This document shows, piece after piece, positions 56,233-63,215 of a DNA stretch of 64,000 nt; the stretch's first letter is position 1; each line of letters starts with the position of its first letter. The stretch is taken from the NCBI GenBank assembly GCA_022827345.1, contig JAJDTB010000027.1, forward strand, positions 1 to 64,000, given 5' to 3'. Both the position numbers and the translations under genes were made by a program. Origin of the DNA: Gemmatimonadota bacterium. GTDB taxonomy: Bacteria; Gemmatimonadota; Gemmatimonadetes; Longimicrobiales; Gaopeijiaceae. Below the pieces are notes generated by a model that saw nothing but the letters and a program-made list of their open reading frames with translations, was not told the DNA's origin and did not search any database.

Positions 56233-56460
56233 CGCGATTGTCCGATCCCCCAAGTGGAGAACGCACCGACCGGTCGCAGCTGAGCCGGTGGTCAGGGTGC
56301 GAAGCCGAAACGTTGGAGCCAACCTAACTCAAGAGCGAATGGATCGCCCTGTCGCGTCGGACCACAAAGGCTCGTCCGGCGAAATCGATTGGCAACGGGG
56401 GCGCCCGCCGCTCCGACAGATCCGGGGAGCTCGTCCACCGCGCCGCGACCAGATGTCGCC
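56229..56460 (-). repeat. Repeated leader region, copy 1
   Basis: About 230 bases upstream of paralogue 1 match the regions upstream of paralogue 2 (57061-57300) and of the orphan signal peptide (60420-60660). The shared core includes CATCGCGATTGTCCGATCCC next to the ATG and GAAACGTTGGA/ATCAACGTAAC-like sequence. It may hold a promoter copied along with the gene. This stretch to 56571 contains no other gene. Confidence 0.6.
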
Positions 56461-56571
56461 GTGGAGTCAGCGCGATCCACTCAGCCCGGAAGCCTGTGTG
56501 CCTCCGAGGGGCTCAAGCCGCCTCTTCGCGCTTCTTCGAGTGAGTAACGTCACTGGAACGGTCGTTGCGGC

Positions 56572-57063
56572 TTAGAACGAGACGTAACCGCCCATCTGGA
56601 AGCGCGCACAGGCTGTGCTGCCGCACTCCTCGACATGGAGGATGAAGCGCGCCCCATAGCGCCGTCCGAAGGTCAGGCTCGCTCCGGCGGTCGGCGCAGC
56701 GTCGGCCCCGCCGCCATACAGGATCCCCGCCCGCAACGCCGGGCGAACGAGCCAACTGGCACGTCCGAGCAAAATCTCCGCGCCGAACCGAATGTCCGAC
56801 GCGACCCGACGAGGGTAGATGGCCGTCCCGGTGATGCCGCCGCCAAGGTCGATGTCCTCGGTCCGCTCGGAGCACCGGTAGTTCTCCACCATCCCGTACA
56901 GCGACACCGGCCCCGCGACCCGCACGTTGATGCCGACGTAGTGTCCGGGACACTGCCTGGTGTCCCCAGCGAGTCCGATTTCGAACATCGTCCGGCCCGG
57001 CTTTTCCTGCCCCTCGGCCTGCGCGGGCAGAAGCACCAGCCCCAAGAGCAACAGCTTCCTCAT
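56572..57063 (-). CDS. Small outer-membrane barrel-like protein, paralogue 2
   Basis: A 163-residue paralogue of the 55798-56232 product. It shares the signal (MRKLLLLGLVLLPAQAEGQEKPGRTMFE), the core CPGHYVGINVRVAGPVSLYGMVENYRC, the segment AAPTAGASLTFGRRYGARFILHVE and the end FQMGGYVSF. It is about 20 residues longer, with an insert GGGITGTAIYPRRVASDIRFGAEILLGR forming extra strands. Two Cys pairs (CPGHY...YRC and ECGSTAC) could form disulfides in the periplasm or outside. ATG at 57063 matches paralogue 1. The pair arose by tandem duplication with its leader, and a third leader copy at 60.4 kb has lost its gene body. Function is unknown. Confidence 0.72.
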   Translation of the reverse strand: MRKLLLLGLVLLPAQAEGQEKPGRTMFEIGLAGDTRQCPGHYVGINVRVAGPVSLYGMVENYRCSERTEDIDLGGGITGTAIYPRRVASDIRFGAEILLGRASWLVRPALRAGILYGGGADAAPTAGASLTFGRRYGARFILHVEECGSTACARFQMGGYVSF

Positions 57064-57300
57064 CGCGATTGTCCGATCCCCCGGGTGGAGAACACACCGG
57101 CCCCGTTGAAGCCGAGACGGCGATTCGGGTGCGAAACCGAAACGTTGGGAATCAACGTAACGCAGGGGCGAATGGATCGCCCGGTCGCGTCGGACAACAA
57201 GGGCTCGTCCGGCGAATCGATTGGCCACGAGGATGGCCGCCGCTCCAACGGAAGGATGGACGGCGAGCGCTTACTCCGCCGCCTTGTAGCGGCGCTGAAC
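57061..57300 (-). repeat. Repeated leader region, copy 2
   Basis: This leader of paralogue 2 is homologous to 60420-60660 along its full length and to 56229-56460 in part. The most conserved stretch is GAAACCGAAACGTTGGGAATC followed by AACGTAACGCAGG. It passes directly into the palindromic unit copy A. Confidence 0.65.
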
Positions 57301-57418
57301 GAGCCCTTCCCGCCAGGGATCGCTGGTCTGGGAGCGACCCGAGGGATCGGGGCCGGAGGTGCGCAAACGCGCACGGCCCCGAACCCGCAGCAGTCCCTCG
57401 GACTGCCGGGTCGCTCCC
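57288..57418 (+). repeat. Dispersed palindromic unit, copy A
   Basis: AGCGGCGCTGAAC starts a leader of about 40 bases shared with copies B and C. GGGAGCGACCC (57330-57340) and GGGTCGCTCCC (57408-57418) form perfect outer arms 67 bases apart. Inside is a second stem (GGTGCGC/GCGCAC with flanking GGCC). The IS1111-type element begins shortly after it. Confidence 0.6.
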
Positions 57419-57639
57419 GGCCCCGCCCGAACGGTCCCTGCGGCCCGGGCTCCCCGGGACCGCGAGGCGCAAGACGTTCGCGCGCTGCGGCTTGCGCCGC
57501 CCCGCCGGTGCGCACGCCGGGATCCACGGGGTGCGCATCGACACCCCGTGTCGATGGAATGGACGCCCCCTCCCGACGGCATCGCGATGTGCCAAGATGG
57601 TACTGAGCACTTCTGACCATCTGAAGGAGGAGGCATCCA

Positions 57640-58662
57640 ATGGAGGAGATTAGCATCATCGGCATCGATCTGGCAAAGAACAGCTTTCAGGCACACGGCG
57701 CGCGAGCGGATGGGTCGGTGGCATTCCGCAAGAAGCTGAGCCGAGGGAAGCTTCTGAGCTTTCTTGCTTCGCAACCGCGCTGTGTGGTGGCGATGGAAGC
57801 GTGCGCCAGCGCCCACTACTGGGGCCGGGAGATTCGAGAACTCGGCCACGAGGTGAGGCTGGTTCCGCCGATCTACGTGAAGCCGTTCGTCAAGAGACAG
57901 AAGAACGATGCGGCGGATGCGGAGGCGATCTCGGAAGCGGCCCAGCGGCCGACCATGCACTTCGTGGCGGTCAAGACGGAGGCGCAGCAGGCGCAGGCGA
58001 TGCTCTTTCGCACACGCGACCTGCTGGTGCGTCAGCGCACGCAGACGATCAATGCGCTACGGGGCCACTTGGCGGAGTTCGGTGTCGTGGCTCCGCAGGG
58101 CACCGCCCAGGTGGAGAGGCTGGCCGGGGTGATCGATGGCGGGGACTCCCACCTGCCGGAGCCGGTCCTCGAACTGGGCAGGCTGCTGCTCGGGCAGATC
58201 GACGAGCTCGATGAGAAGATCTGCGGAGTGGACAAGAAGCTCCGGGTGAGCGCACGGAAGGACGAAGAGACGGCGCGCCTGATGACGATCCCGGGAATCG
58301 GACCGATCACCGCGCTGGCCATCCAGGCTTTCGCGCCACCGATGGAGACCTTCCGGCGCGGGCGCCACTTCTCGGCTTGGCTAGGCCTCGTGCCGCGGCA
58401 ACACACGACCGGGGGCAAGCCGAGGCTGGGCAGGATATCGAAAATGGGCCAGCGAGACCTGAGACGGCTGTTGATCATCGGAGCCATGGCCGTCGTCCAA
58501 CAGGCGATCCGCCGCGGAGAGACATCGGATCCGTGGCTGGCCAGGATGCTCGCGCGCAAGCCGAGGATGCTGGTCGCGGTGGCGTTGGCCAACAGGACGG
58601 CACGGATCGCTTGGGCATTGGCCACGAAGAAGGAGTCCTACCGGGCTCGCGCCGCTGCCTGA
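57640..58662 (+). CDS. IS1111-type transposase
   Basis: A 340-residue DEDD transposase of the IS110 superfamily. Acidic residues are D10 (IIGIDLAKN), E53 (VVAMEACASAHYWG), and D90/D93 (KNDAADAEAI). The C-terminal Transposase_20 domain shows LMTIPGIGPITALAIQAF, FSAWLGLVPRQHTTGGKPRLGRISKMGQRDLRRLLIIGAMAVV and ALANRTARIAWALATKKESY, which are typical of IS1111 members. ATG at 57640 follows GAAGGAGGAGG. The frame is intact and all key residues are present, so the element may still move. It is distinct in sequence from the IS110 transposase at 54.4 kb. Confidence 0.94.
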   Translation: MEEISIIGIDLAKNSFQAHGARADGSVAFRKKLSRGKLLSFLASQPRCVVAMEACASAHYWGREIRELGHEVRLVPPIYVKPFVKRQKNDAADAEAISEAAQRPTMHFVAVKTEAQQAQAMLFRTRDLLVRQRTQTINALRGHLAEFGVVAPQGTAQVERLAGVIDGGDSHLPEPVLELGRLLLGQIDELDEKICGVDKKLRVSARKDEETARLMTIPGIGPITALAIQAFAPPMETFRRGRHFSAWLGLVPRQHTTGGKPRLGRISKMGQRDLRRLLIIGAMAVVQQAIRRGETSDPWLARMLARKPRMLVAVALANRTARIAWALATKKESYRARAAA

Positions 58663-58934
58663 GCGGGGCGTAGAAGGGAGAAGAGCAAACGGGAGAACAG
58701 CCGCCGGGACATGCGGACAGGGACGTACGAACGAGTAAGGGCAAACGGTCAATGAGACGGGATCGGGAAAACCAGGGCGGAAACGAAGGCTTCGAGCCTG
58801 CCGTGTCGATATGGACCCGATCCGCGCATTTCCATACGGGCCAGCGGCGCACCACGGGCCGCACCAACAGGCCGGATAGACGACAGCATCTGACCACAAC
58901 GCCCCGATCCGTTCCACGGGACTCTTGCATCCCC
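58663..58934 (+). ncRNA. Candidate IS1111 guide (seek/bridge) RNA region
   Basis: The 270 bases between the transposase stop and the right inverted repeat are non-coding and structured. GGATCGGG (58760-58767) pairs with CCCGATCC (58816-58823), enclosing the hairpin AGGCTTCGAGCCT (58787-58799). In IS1111 elements the guide RNA is encoded downstream of the transposase, so this is the expected place. Its ends and guide loops remain undefined. Confidence 0.45.
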
Positions 58935-59172
58935 GGGGGCGTCCATAGACGTTTTCGCGGGCGTGTGCGGTCCTGACCCGGGGCACTGGAGGTGCGCAAA
59001 CCATCGCCGAGGTACGCATTCCGGTCAAGCGTGCGGGGCGCGGGGGCTCCCCCGCTTCCCTTGGTCGTCCGGTCTGCTGGCGGGCTGGCCCCCGCCGCAG
59101 TCGCCGTCCCCTCGCTGGCCGAACGGAGTGGGAGGCGCGGTTATACGTTGGGCTGGTTCCAGTCGCTGAAGC

Positions 59173-59385
59173 TTGGCATGGCTGGCAGCGCGCCGCGTGA
59201 GGTTGACCGCGGACTGGTACACCGACGCCTACTGGACGGTGGACGCATACGTCAGCTTCGGCGGCGAAGCGCTGAGCGACCTCTTCCAGTCAACGGAGTT
59301 CTCGATTGTCGCGAACAACCTGCTCGACACCCCCTACCTGTCCGCGATCACCGAGAACGCGGCATGGCTCGGGCGCTGCCCGTAA
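59173..59385 (+). pseudogene. C-terminal remnant of a TonB-dependent receptor
   Basis: About 70 codons read LTADWYTDAYWTVDAYVSFGGEAL, then FSIVANNLLDTPYLSAITENAAWLG, which looks like the last barrel strands of a TonB-dependent receptor (the NNLLDTxYLSAITE pattern). There is no start region, signal, plug or terminal aromatic strand, and the frame ends abruptly. It is read as a fragment left by recombination next to the IS1111-type element. Confidence 0.5.
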
Positions 59386-59621
59386 CATATCCATGACCGC
59401 GACCGTCGCGTTCTGACGCCGCCGCGTGAATCCGGGGAGCGTTCCGGCGTGAGTCGACCCCGCACGTTGAATGCATATCGCAGTGCGGCACGGCACATGG
59501 CACGGATCATCATTCGCACCGGGCGCAGGGGGTTCAGGCGTGGACAGCCACGCCAACCCATCTGCGAGGTGCCGCTTGGGGACCCAATGGGGTAAAGCGG
59601 AGCCCACGCCCCACGTCCCGA

Positions 59622-60233
59622 TCAATAGAGTTCGGTCCGCGCGCTCTTCGCCTCACCGTCGTCGATCTGGCGGGCATCCGCGCCTTCGATCTGGTCCGCC
59701 AACACCTGCCCGTAGGTCGGATAGCACGACCGTTCGACCTGGGCTGACGGGTCCCAGAGCCGCGCCCGAATCAGGGCCTTGGCGCAATGAAGGAACGCTT
59801 CCTCGACCGCCACCTTGAGGACCGAGATGGGCGGCTTGCCCTTGATCGCGAGCAGTTCGAGCAGCGCCGGGTCGGTGGAGATATCGGCCCGGCCGTTAAT
59901 GCGCAGCGTCTCGGTCAAACCCGGCACGAAGAACAGCAGGCCCACGTAGGGACGTTCGACGAGGTTCATCAACGTATCCACCTGACGGTTCCCCGGCCGG
60001 TCGGGAAGCAGCAGGGTCGCGTCGTCCAGAACATGCGCCAACGAGCCGGGCGGATCGCCGCGCGGGGAGGCGTCGGCACGCCCGTCAGCGCGTGCGGAAC
60101 TGATGACGTAGAACGGCGAGAGGGCGATGAAGTTCCGGCAGTGGGCGTCCAGACGATCCAGGACCTTGAGCTCGGCCCTCGGCGCGGGCGGACGATAGAC
60201 CGTGCGTAGTTGCTCCATTGTGTCGATGGCCAC
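59622..60233 (-). CDS. PPOX-class FMN-dependent flavoprotein
   Basis: A 203-residue pyridoxamine-5'-phosphate-oxidase-like split-barrel protein, close to the MSMEG_1061/PPOX group that binds FMN or F420. Conserved parts are the HCRNFIALSPFYVISSARADGRADASPRGDPPG entry, LLPDRPGNRQVDTLMNLVERPYVGLLFFVPGLTETLRINGRADIST and the C-terminal FLHCAKALIRARLWDP. GTG at 60233 follows AGGAG at 6 bases. Such proteins reduce or oxidise small substrates; the specific one is unknown. Next to it lies the orphan leader of a lost barrel gene. Confidence 0.88.
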   Translation of the reverse strand: MAIDTMEQLRTVYRPPAPRAELKVLDRLDAHCRNFIALSPFYVISSARADGRADASPRGDPPGSLAHVLDDATLLLPDRPGNRQVDTLMNLVERPYVGLLFFVPGLTETLRINGRADISTDPALLELLAIKGKPPISVLKVAVEEAFLHCAKALIRARLWDPSAQVERSCYPTYGQVLADQIEGADARQIDDGEAKSARTELY

Positions 60234-60339
60234 GTGTGTCTCCTCTGGATCGGGCGATGCTGGTCCTCCAAGCTAATCGCGGGAAACCAACGAGGGCCAC
60301 TCTCGCGCCTGCAAGACACGCCCATCCCCGCAGGCTCGG

Positions 60340-60421
60340 CTTCAGCGGGTCGGCGCGGCCTCTCCCGCGCCTCGACGTGAGCGGACAGCAGCGCAAGACC
60401 CAAGAGCAACAGCTTGCCCAT
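60340..60421 (-). pseudogene. Orphan signal peptide of a third barrel paralogue
   Basis: From ATG 60421 the frame reads MGKLLLLGLALLSAHVEARE, clearly homologous to the signal peptides of the barrel genes at 56232 and 57063. The barrel itself is absent; unrelated sequence and the PPOX gene follow. The gene was probably cut by deletion or replacement. Confidence 0.6.
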
Positions 60422-60660
60422 CGCGATGGTCCGATCCCGGGGTGGCGAATGCACCGGCCCGTCGAGGCCGGGCCAGTGGTTCGGGTGCGAAACCGAAACG
60501 TTGGAATCAACGTAACGCAGGGGGTGAAAGGGCCGTCCGGTCGCGTCGGACCACGAAGGCTCGTCCGGCGAATCGAGTGGCAACGGCGACGCCCACTGCT
60601 CCGACGGACGGTTGGACGGCGACCGCTAGCTCCGCCGTCTCGAAGCGGCGCTGAACGGCC
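60420..60660 (-). repeat. Repeated leader region, copy 3
   Basis: This region matches the leader of barrel paralogue 2 (57061-57300) nearly throughout, including GCGAAACCGAAACGTTGGAA and AATCAACGTAACGCAGG. The downstream palindromic unit (copy B) was copied along with it, so the duplicated segment was at least 350 bases. Confidence 0.65.
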
Positions 60661-60770
60661 TTCCGGCACGGATCTCTGGCGCTGGAGCGACCCCTGGAAG
60701 GCGGGCGGCGAGTTGTGAAAACACACTCGCCGCTATGCCGCACCAAGCCCTCTGGGCGGGGGGTCGCTCC
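60644..60770 (+). repeat. Dispersed palindromic unit, copy B
   Basis: AGCGGCGCTGAAC (60644-60656) opens the shared leader. GGAGCGACCCC (60684-60694) and GGGGTCGCTCC (60760-60770) form perfect 11-base arms 65 bases apart. The interior differs from copy A, yet also folds into a stem (GGCGAGT.GTG / CAC.CTCGCC). The stretch from here to 61131 contains no recognisable gene. Confidence 0.6.
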
Positions 60771-61131
60771 CGCCACCGCCCGAGCCGCTGGTGCGCCACG
60801 GGCGATCCGGCCGCTCATCCGTAAGACGTTGCTGCACCGCAGGATAAGCAGGACGGCCAGTGTGAATCGCGGGCAGGCCGAAGTGTGAATCGACCCCCCG
60901 CGTCGTTTTCACATTCCGGTGCGGTCGCAAGTCGGAGCGTTCGGGGCTATCAAACGCGCTCGCCCGACAGCTTGCCGGTTGGAGGATCCAACTTCGGGAC
61001 GAGGTCTCACTTTCAAGCTCTACGGCGTCCGCCTCGACCGGGTTTCTCTGGAAACCGGGGGCCAAGCCGTGAAAATGCCGAGGGCGCGCGATGGCTGGAC
61101 TGGGTTGGGGGATGCCGTTCCGAATGCGTGG
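60771..61131. other. Non-coding stretch before the HD gene
   Basis: About 360 bases with no supported gene. Two copies of GTGTGAATCG occur at about 60860 and 60884 and resemble GCGTGAGTCGACCCCGC near 59447, so a decayed mobile-element end is possible. No promoter was found. Confidence 0.35.
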
Positions 61132-61728
61132 TCATGCTTGCTCCCTCGACGCAAGACTGAACGGGTCGCGCGCGAAGACTCGGCGCACCATCGGCTCGAA
61201 GAACTCCAGCGGCAGCGAATCGTAGTCGGGATCGAATGCGCACTGGTCCCAGCGGTGACAGAAGTCCACGGCGTCCTGATACCAAGGGTGGTCGCGGTAC
61301 TTGTCGCGAGCGTTGCGGTCGCCGCCCCCATGATGGGCGTAGTAGTAGTACTGGAACAGGCCGTGGTGCCGGACGATCCAGCAGGTTCGCTCGGTCACAT
61401 AGGGACGCAGCAGCAGGGCGGCCAATTCCCCGTGGCTGTGCGGGGCCAGGAGATCGTCGATGTCGTGGAGGAGCGCCGCCACCACCATCTCCTCGTCCGC
61501 GCCGTCCCGATACGCACGGGTGGCGCTCTGCAGCGAATGCTCCAGCCGGTCGACCTGGTAGCCGGACAGCGAACCGGACAGCTCACGGAGGTGCGTCAGC
61601 ACCCGGTCGGCGGTTCCGGCGGCGAACTCCTCCTCAAGGCGATCAAGCAGTTCGTAGTCCTCCCGGGTGCCGTCCGCCATCCTGGTGAAGCTCACCTTGG
61701 GATTGTTGGGCTTTGTCGCATCCTCCAT
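61132..61728 (-). CDS. HD-domain mixed-valent diiron oxygenase (TmpB/PhnZ-like)
   Basis: A 198-residue HD-domain protein with the full metal set of PhnZ/TmpB-type mixed-valent diiron oxygenases: H64 (RLEHSLQSA), H88/D89 (ALLHDIDD), H99 (HSHGELAA), H121 (IVRHHGLFQ) and D161 (RWDQCAF). H64 to H88 spacing equals that in PhnZ. Such enzymes split a 1-hydroxyalkylphosphonate, as TmpB does with hydroxylated trimethylaminoethylphosphonate to give glycine betaine and phosphate. The N-terminal Tyr/Glu lid of PhnZ is not clearly conserved (SGYQVD). ATG at 61728 follows GAGAG. It is divergent from a BBOX-like dioxygenase, the expected partner. The substrate assignment is inference. Confidence 0.78.
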   Translation of the reverse strand: MEDATKPNNPKVSFTRMADGTREDYELLDRLEEEFAAGTADRVLTHLRELSGSLSGYQVDRLEHSLQSATRAYRDGADEEMVVAALLHDIDDLLAPHSHGELAALLLRPYVTERTCWIVRHHGLFQYYYYAHHGGGDRNARDKYRDHPWYQDAVDFCHRWDQCAFDPDYDSLPLEFFEPMVRRVFARDPFSLASREQA

Positions 61729-62035
61729 GCATGTCACTCTCGAAACAAGGGCTTCCGACCGAAGGAAGCGTGGGTCCAAACCGAGAGCCGAGTCAAGGGA
61801 GTGACGCCCGAGCCCCGGACCTACACCCGGCCCGCTTCGCGCACCACTCGGAGCTAGGGATGGCGACCGGGCTGCCTCAGCCGGGGCCCTGCAGCTTGAC
61901 GCGCGCTGGAAGGGCGCATTCTGATACTCGGTGGCGTGTGCGTGCGTCGCGCTTCCGGCTCGAAACACCGACGCCCGAAGTCCTTCCGGTCGAGCAAGCA
62001 TCGGGCCGGTCACCACGCAGCCGAGGGAATCGACC
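61729..62035. other. Divergent control region of the HD/BBOX-like pair
   Basis: About 305 bases lie between the two divergent starts. It carries the GAGGGA ribosome site of the right gene and no further frame with protein-like sequence. A shared regulator site would be expected here, but no clear operator or promoter pair was recognised. Confidence 0.4.
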
Positions 62036-63151
62036 ATGCATCACTCGATCAGCGACCTCACCCGCAACGCGGATTCCCTGTGCGCCACCTGGAGCGGCGG
62101 CGCGCAGACCGATCTTCCCTACCTCTGGCTGCGCGACAATTGCGGTTGCGGCGAGTGCCGCGTCGAGCAGACGACGGAGAAGCGGTTCCACCTCTTCCGG
62201 GTCCCCAAGGACCTGCGACCCCTCAAAGTCGGCATCGAACGCGCCGGATCCAAGGACGAGGCGATCTTCATCGAGTGGCCGGACGGACACCATACCCGCT
62301 ATCGGTCGAGCGAGGTCCACGGCTTCTTGAGCCAGCCTCGCTTCGACCTGCACTACTGGGATGGCCGGTTCCGACCGCGGAGATTCGACTATCAGCGTTT
62401 CTTGGCGAGCGACCGCGCAGCGGCGGAGCTGATCGAGGAGTTCCTGCGGACCGGGGTCTGCGTGCTGGTCGACGCCTCCACCGAACCGGACTCGTCGGAG
62501 CAGCTCGCGGCCCGGCTCGGCCCGATCCGCGAGGTGCTGTTCGAGCGAATCCACAACGTCAAGGTCGATCCGAAGGGATACAACATCGCGCACACGGGTC
62601 TGGCGGTCGCGCCGCACAACGACTTCACCAGCTACACATGGCCGCCGAACGTGCAGGCGCTGCATATGCTGGAGAACGAGTGCGAAGGAGGCGAATCCGT
62701 CGTCGTGGACGGCTTCGGCCTGCTCAGCGAACTGCGCCGCGATCACCCCGACAAGTTCGACGTGCTGTGTGCGGTGCCGGTGCCATTCCGCATTTTCAGT
62801 GAGGAATACGAGTGCTACGCCGTCAAGCCGATGGTCGGGCTTGACGGCGACGGCGAAGTCAGGCTGGTCCGCTTCAACACCGCACAGATGCAGACCATTC
62901 CCCTGTCCGAGCCTCGGCTGGCCGACTTCTACGCCGCCTACCACGAGCTGTCCAGGCGCGTCAACTCCCCCGGCGCGCAGGTCACCTTCCGCTTGGAGGG
63001 CGGGCAGATTCTGCTGTGCGACGGGCACCGGGTGCTGCACGGCCGCACGGCCCTTCGCTCGGACGGTCGGCGCCACCTTCAGGACGCCTATTTCGAGCAC
63101 GACAACGTGCGCAACCACCTGAGATGGCTACGGCTCGGCGGTCGGATCTGA
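62036..63151 (+). CDS. Gamma-butyrobetaine hydroxylase-like 2OG-Fe(II) dioxygenase (TmpA-like)
   Basis: A 371-residue member of the BBOX/TauD group. The N-terminal DUF971-like zinc domain has LWLRDNCGCGECR (C36/C38/C41) with a likely His ligand at H95. The catalytic jelly-roll holds H194/D196 (APHNDFTSY) and H335 (HRVLHGRTA), with R346 region GRRHLQDAY for 2-oxoglutarate. ATG at 62036 follows GAGGGA. BBOX enzymes hydroxylate trimethylammonium substrates; TmpA uses trimethylaminoethylphosphonate. Pairing with an HD oxygenase points to that pathway rather than carnitine synthesis. Both the substrate and the pathway are inferred. Confidence 0.82.
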   Translation: MHHSISDLTRNADSLCATWSGGAQTDLPYLWLRDNCGCGECRVEQTTEKRFHLFRVPKDLRPLKVGIERAGSKDEAIFIEWPDGHHTRYRSSEVHGFLSQPRFDLHYWDGRFRPRRFDYQRFLASDRAAAELIEEFLRTGVCVLVDASTEPDSSEQLAARLGPIREVLFERIHNVKVDPKGYNIAHTGLAVAPHNDFTSYTWPPNVQALHMLENECEGGESVVVDGFGLLSELRRDHPDKFDVLCAVPVPFRIFSEEYECYAVKPMVGLDGDGEVRLVRFNTAQMQTIPLSEPRLADFYAAYHELSRRVNSPGAQVTFRLEGGQILLCDGHRVLHGRTALRSDGRRHLQDAYFEHDNVRNHLRWLRLGGRI

Positions 63152-63215
63152 AGACCGTAGAGCCGCCATCGGTCGGCCAGCCTCCCCGGCGGCGGTCAGC
63201 CAGATCGTGTACCGA

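Larger units (their letters stand above)
57552..58950 (+). mobile_element. IS1111-type insertion sequence (IS110 superfamily)
   Basis: ATGGACGCCCCC (57559-57570) and GGGGGCGTCCAT (58935-58946) form perfect 12-base subterminal inverted repeats around an intact transposase gene. Subterminal repeats of 11-13 bases a few bases inside the ends are the mark of the IS1111 subgroup. The outer limits are estimates; the total size of about 1.4 kb fits. Confidence 0.75.

Noticed and set aside
57271-57960. Minus-strand frame ending DPWREGLVQRRYKAAE, with similar ends near copies B and C
   Set aside because: It is antisense to the transposase over half its length; the similarity among copies is explained by the shared repeat DNA, and frames are not kept open in all copies.
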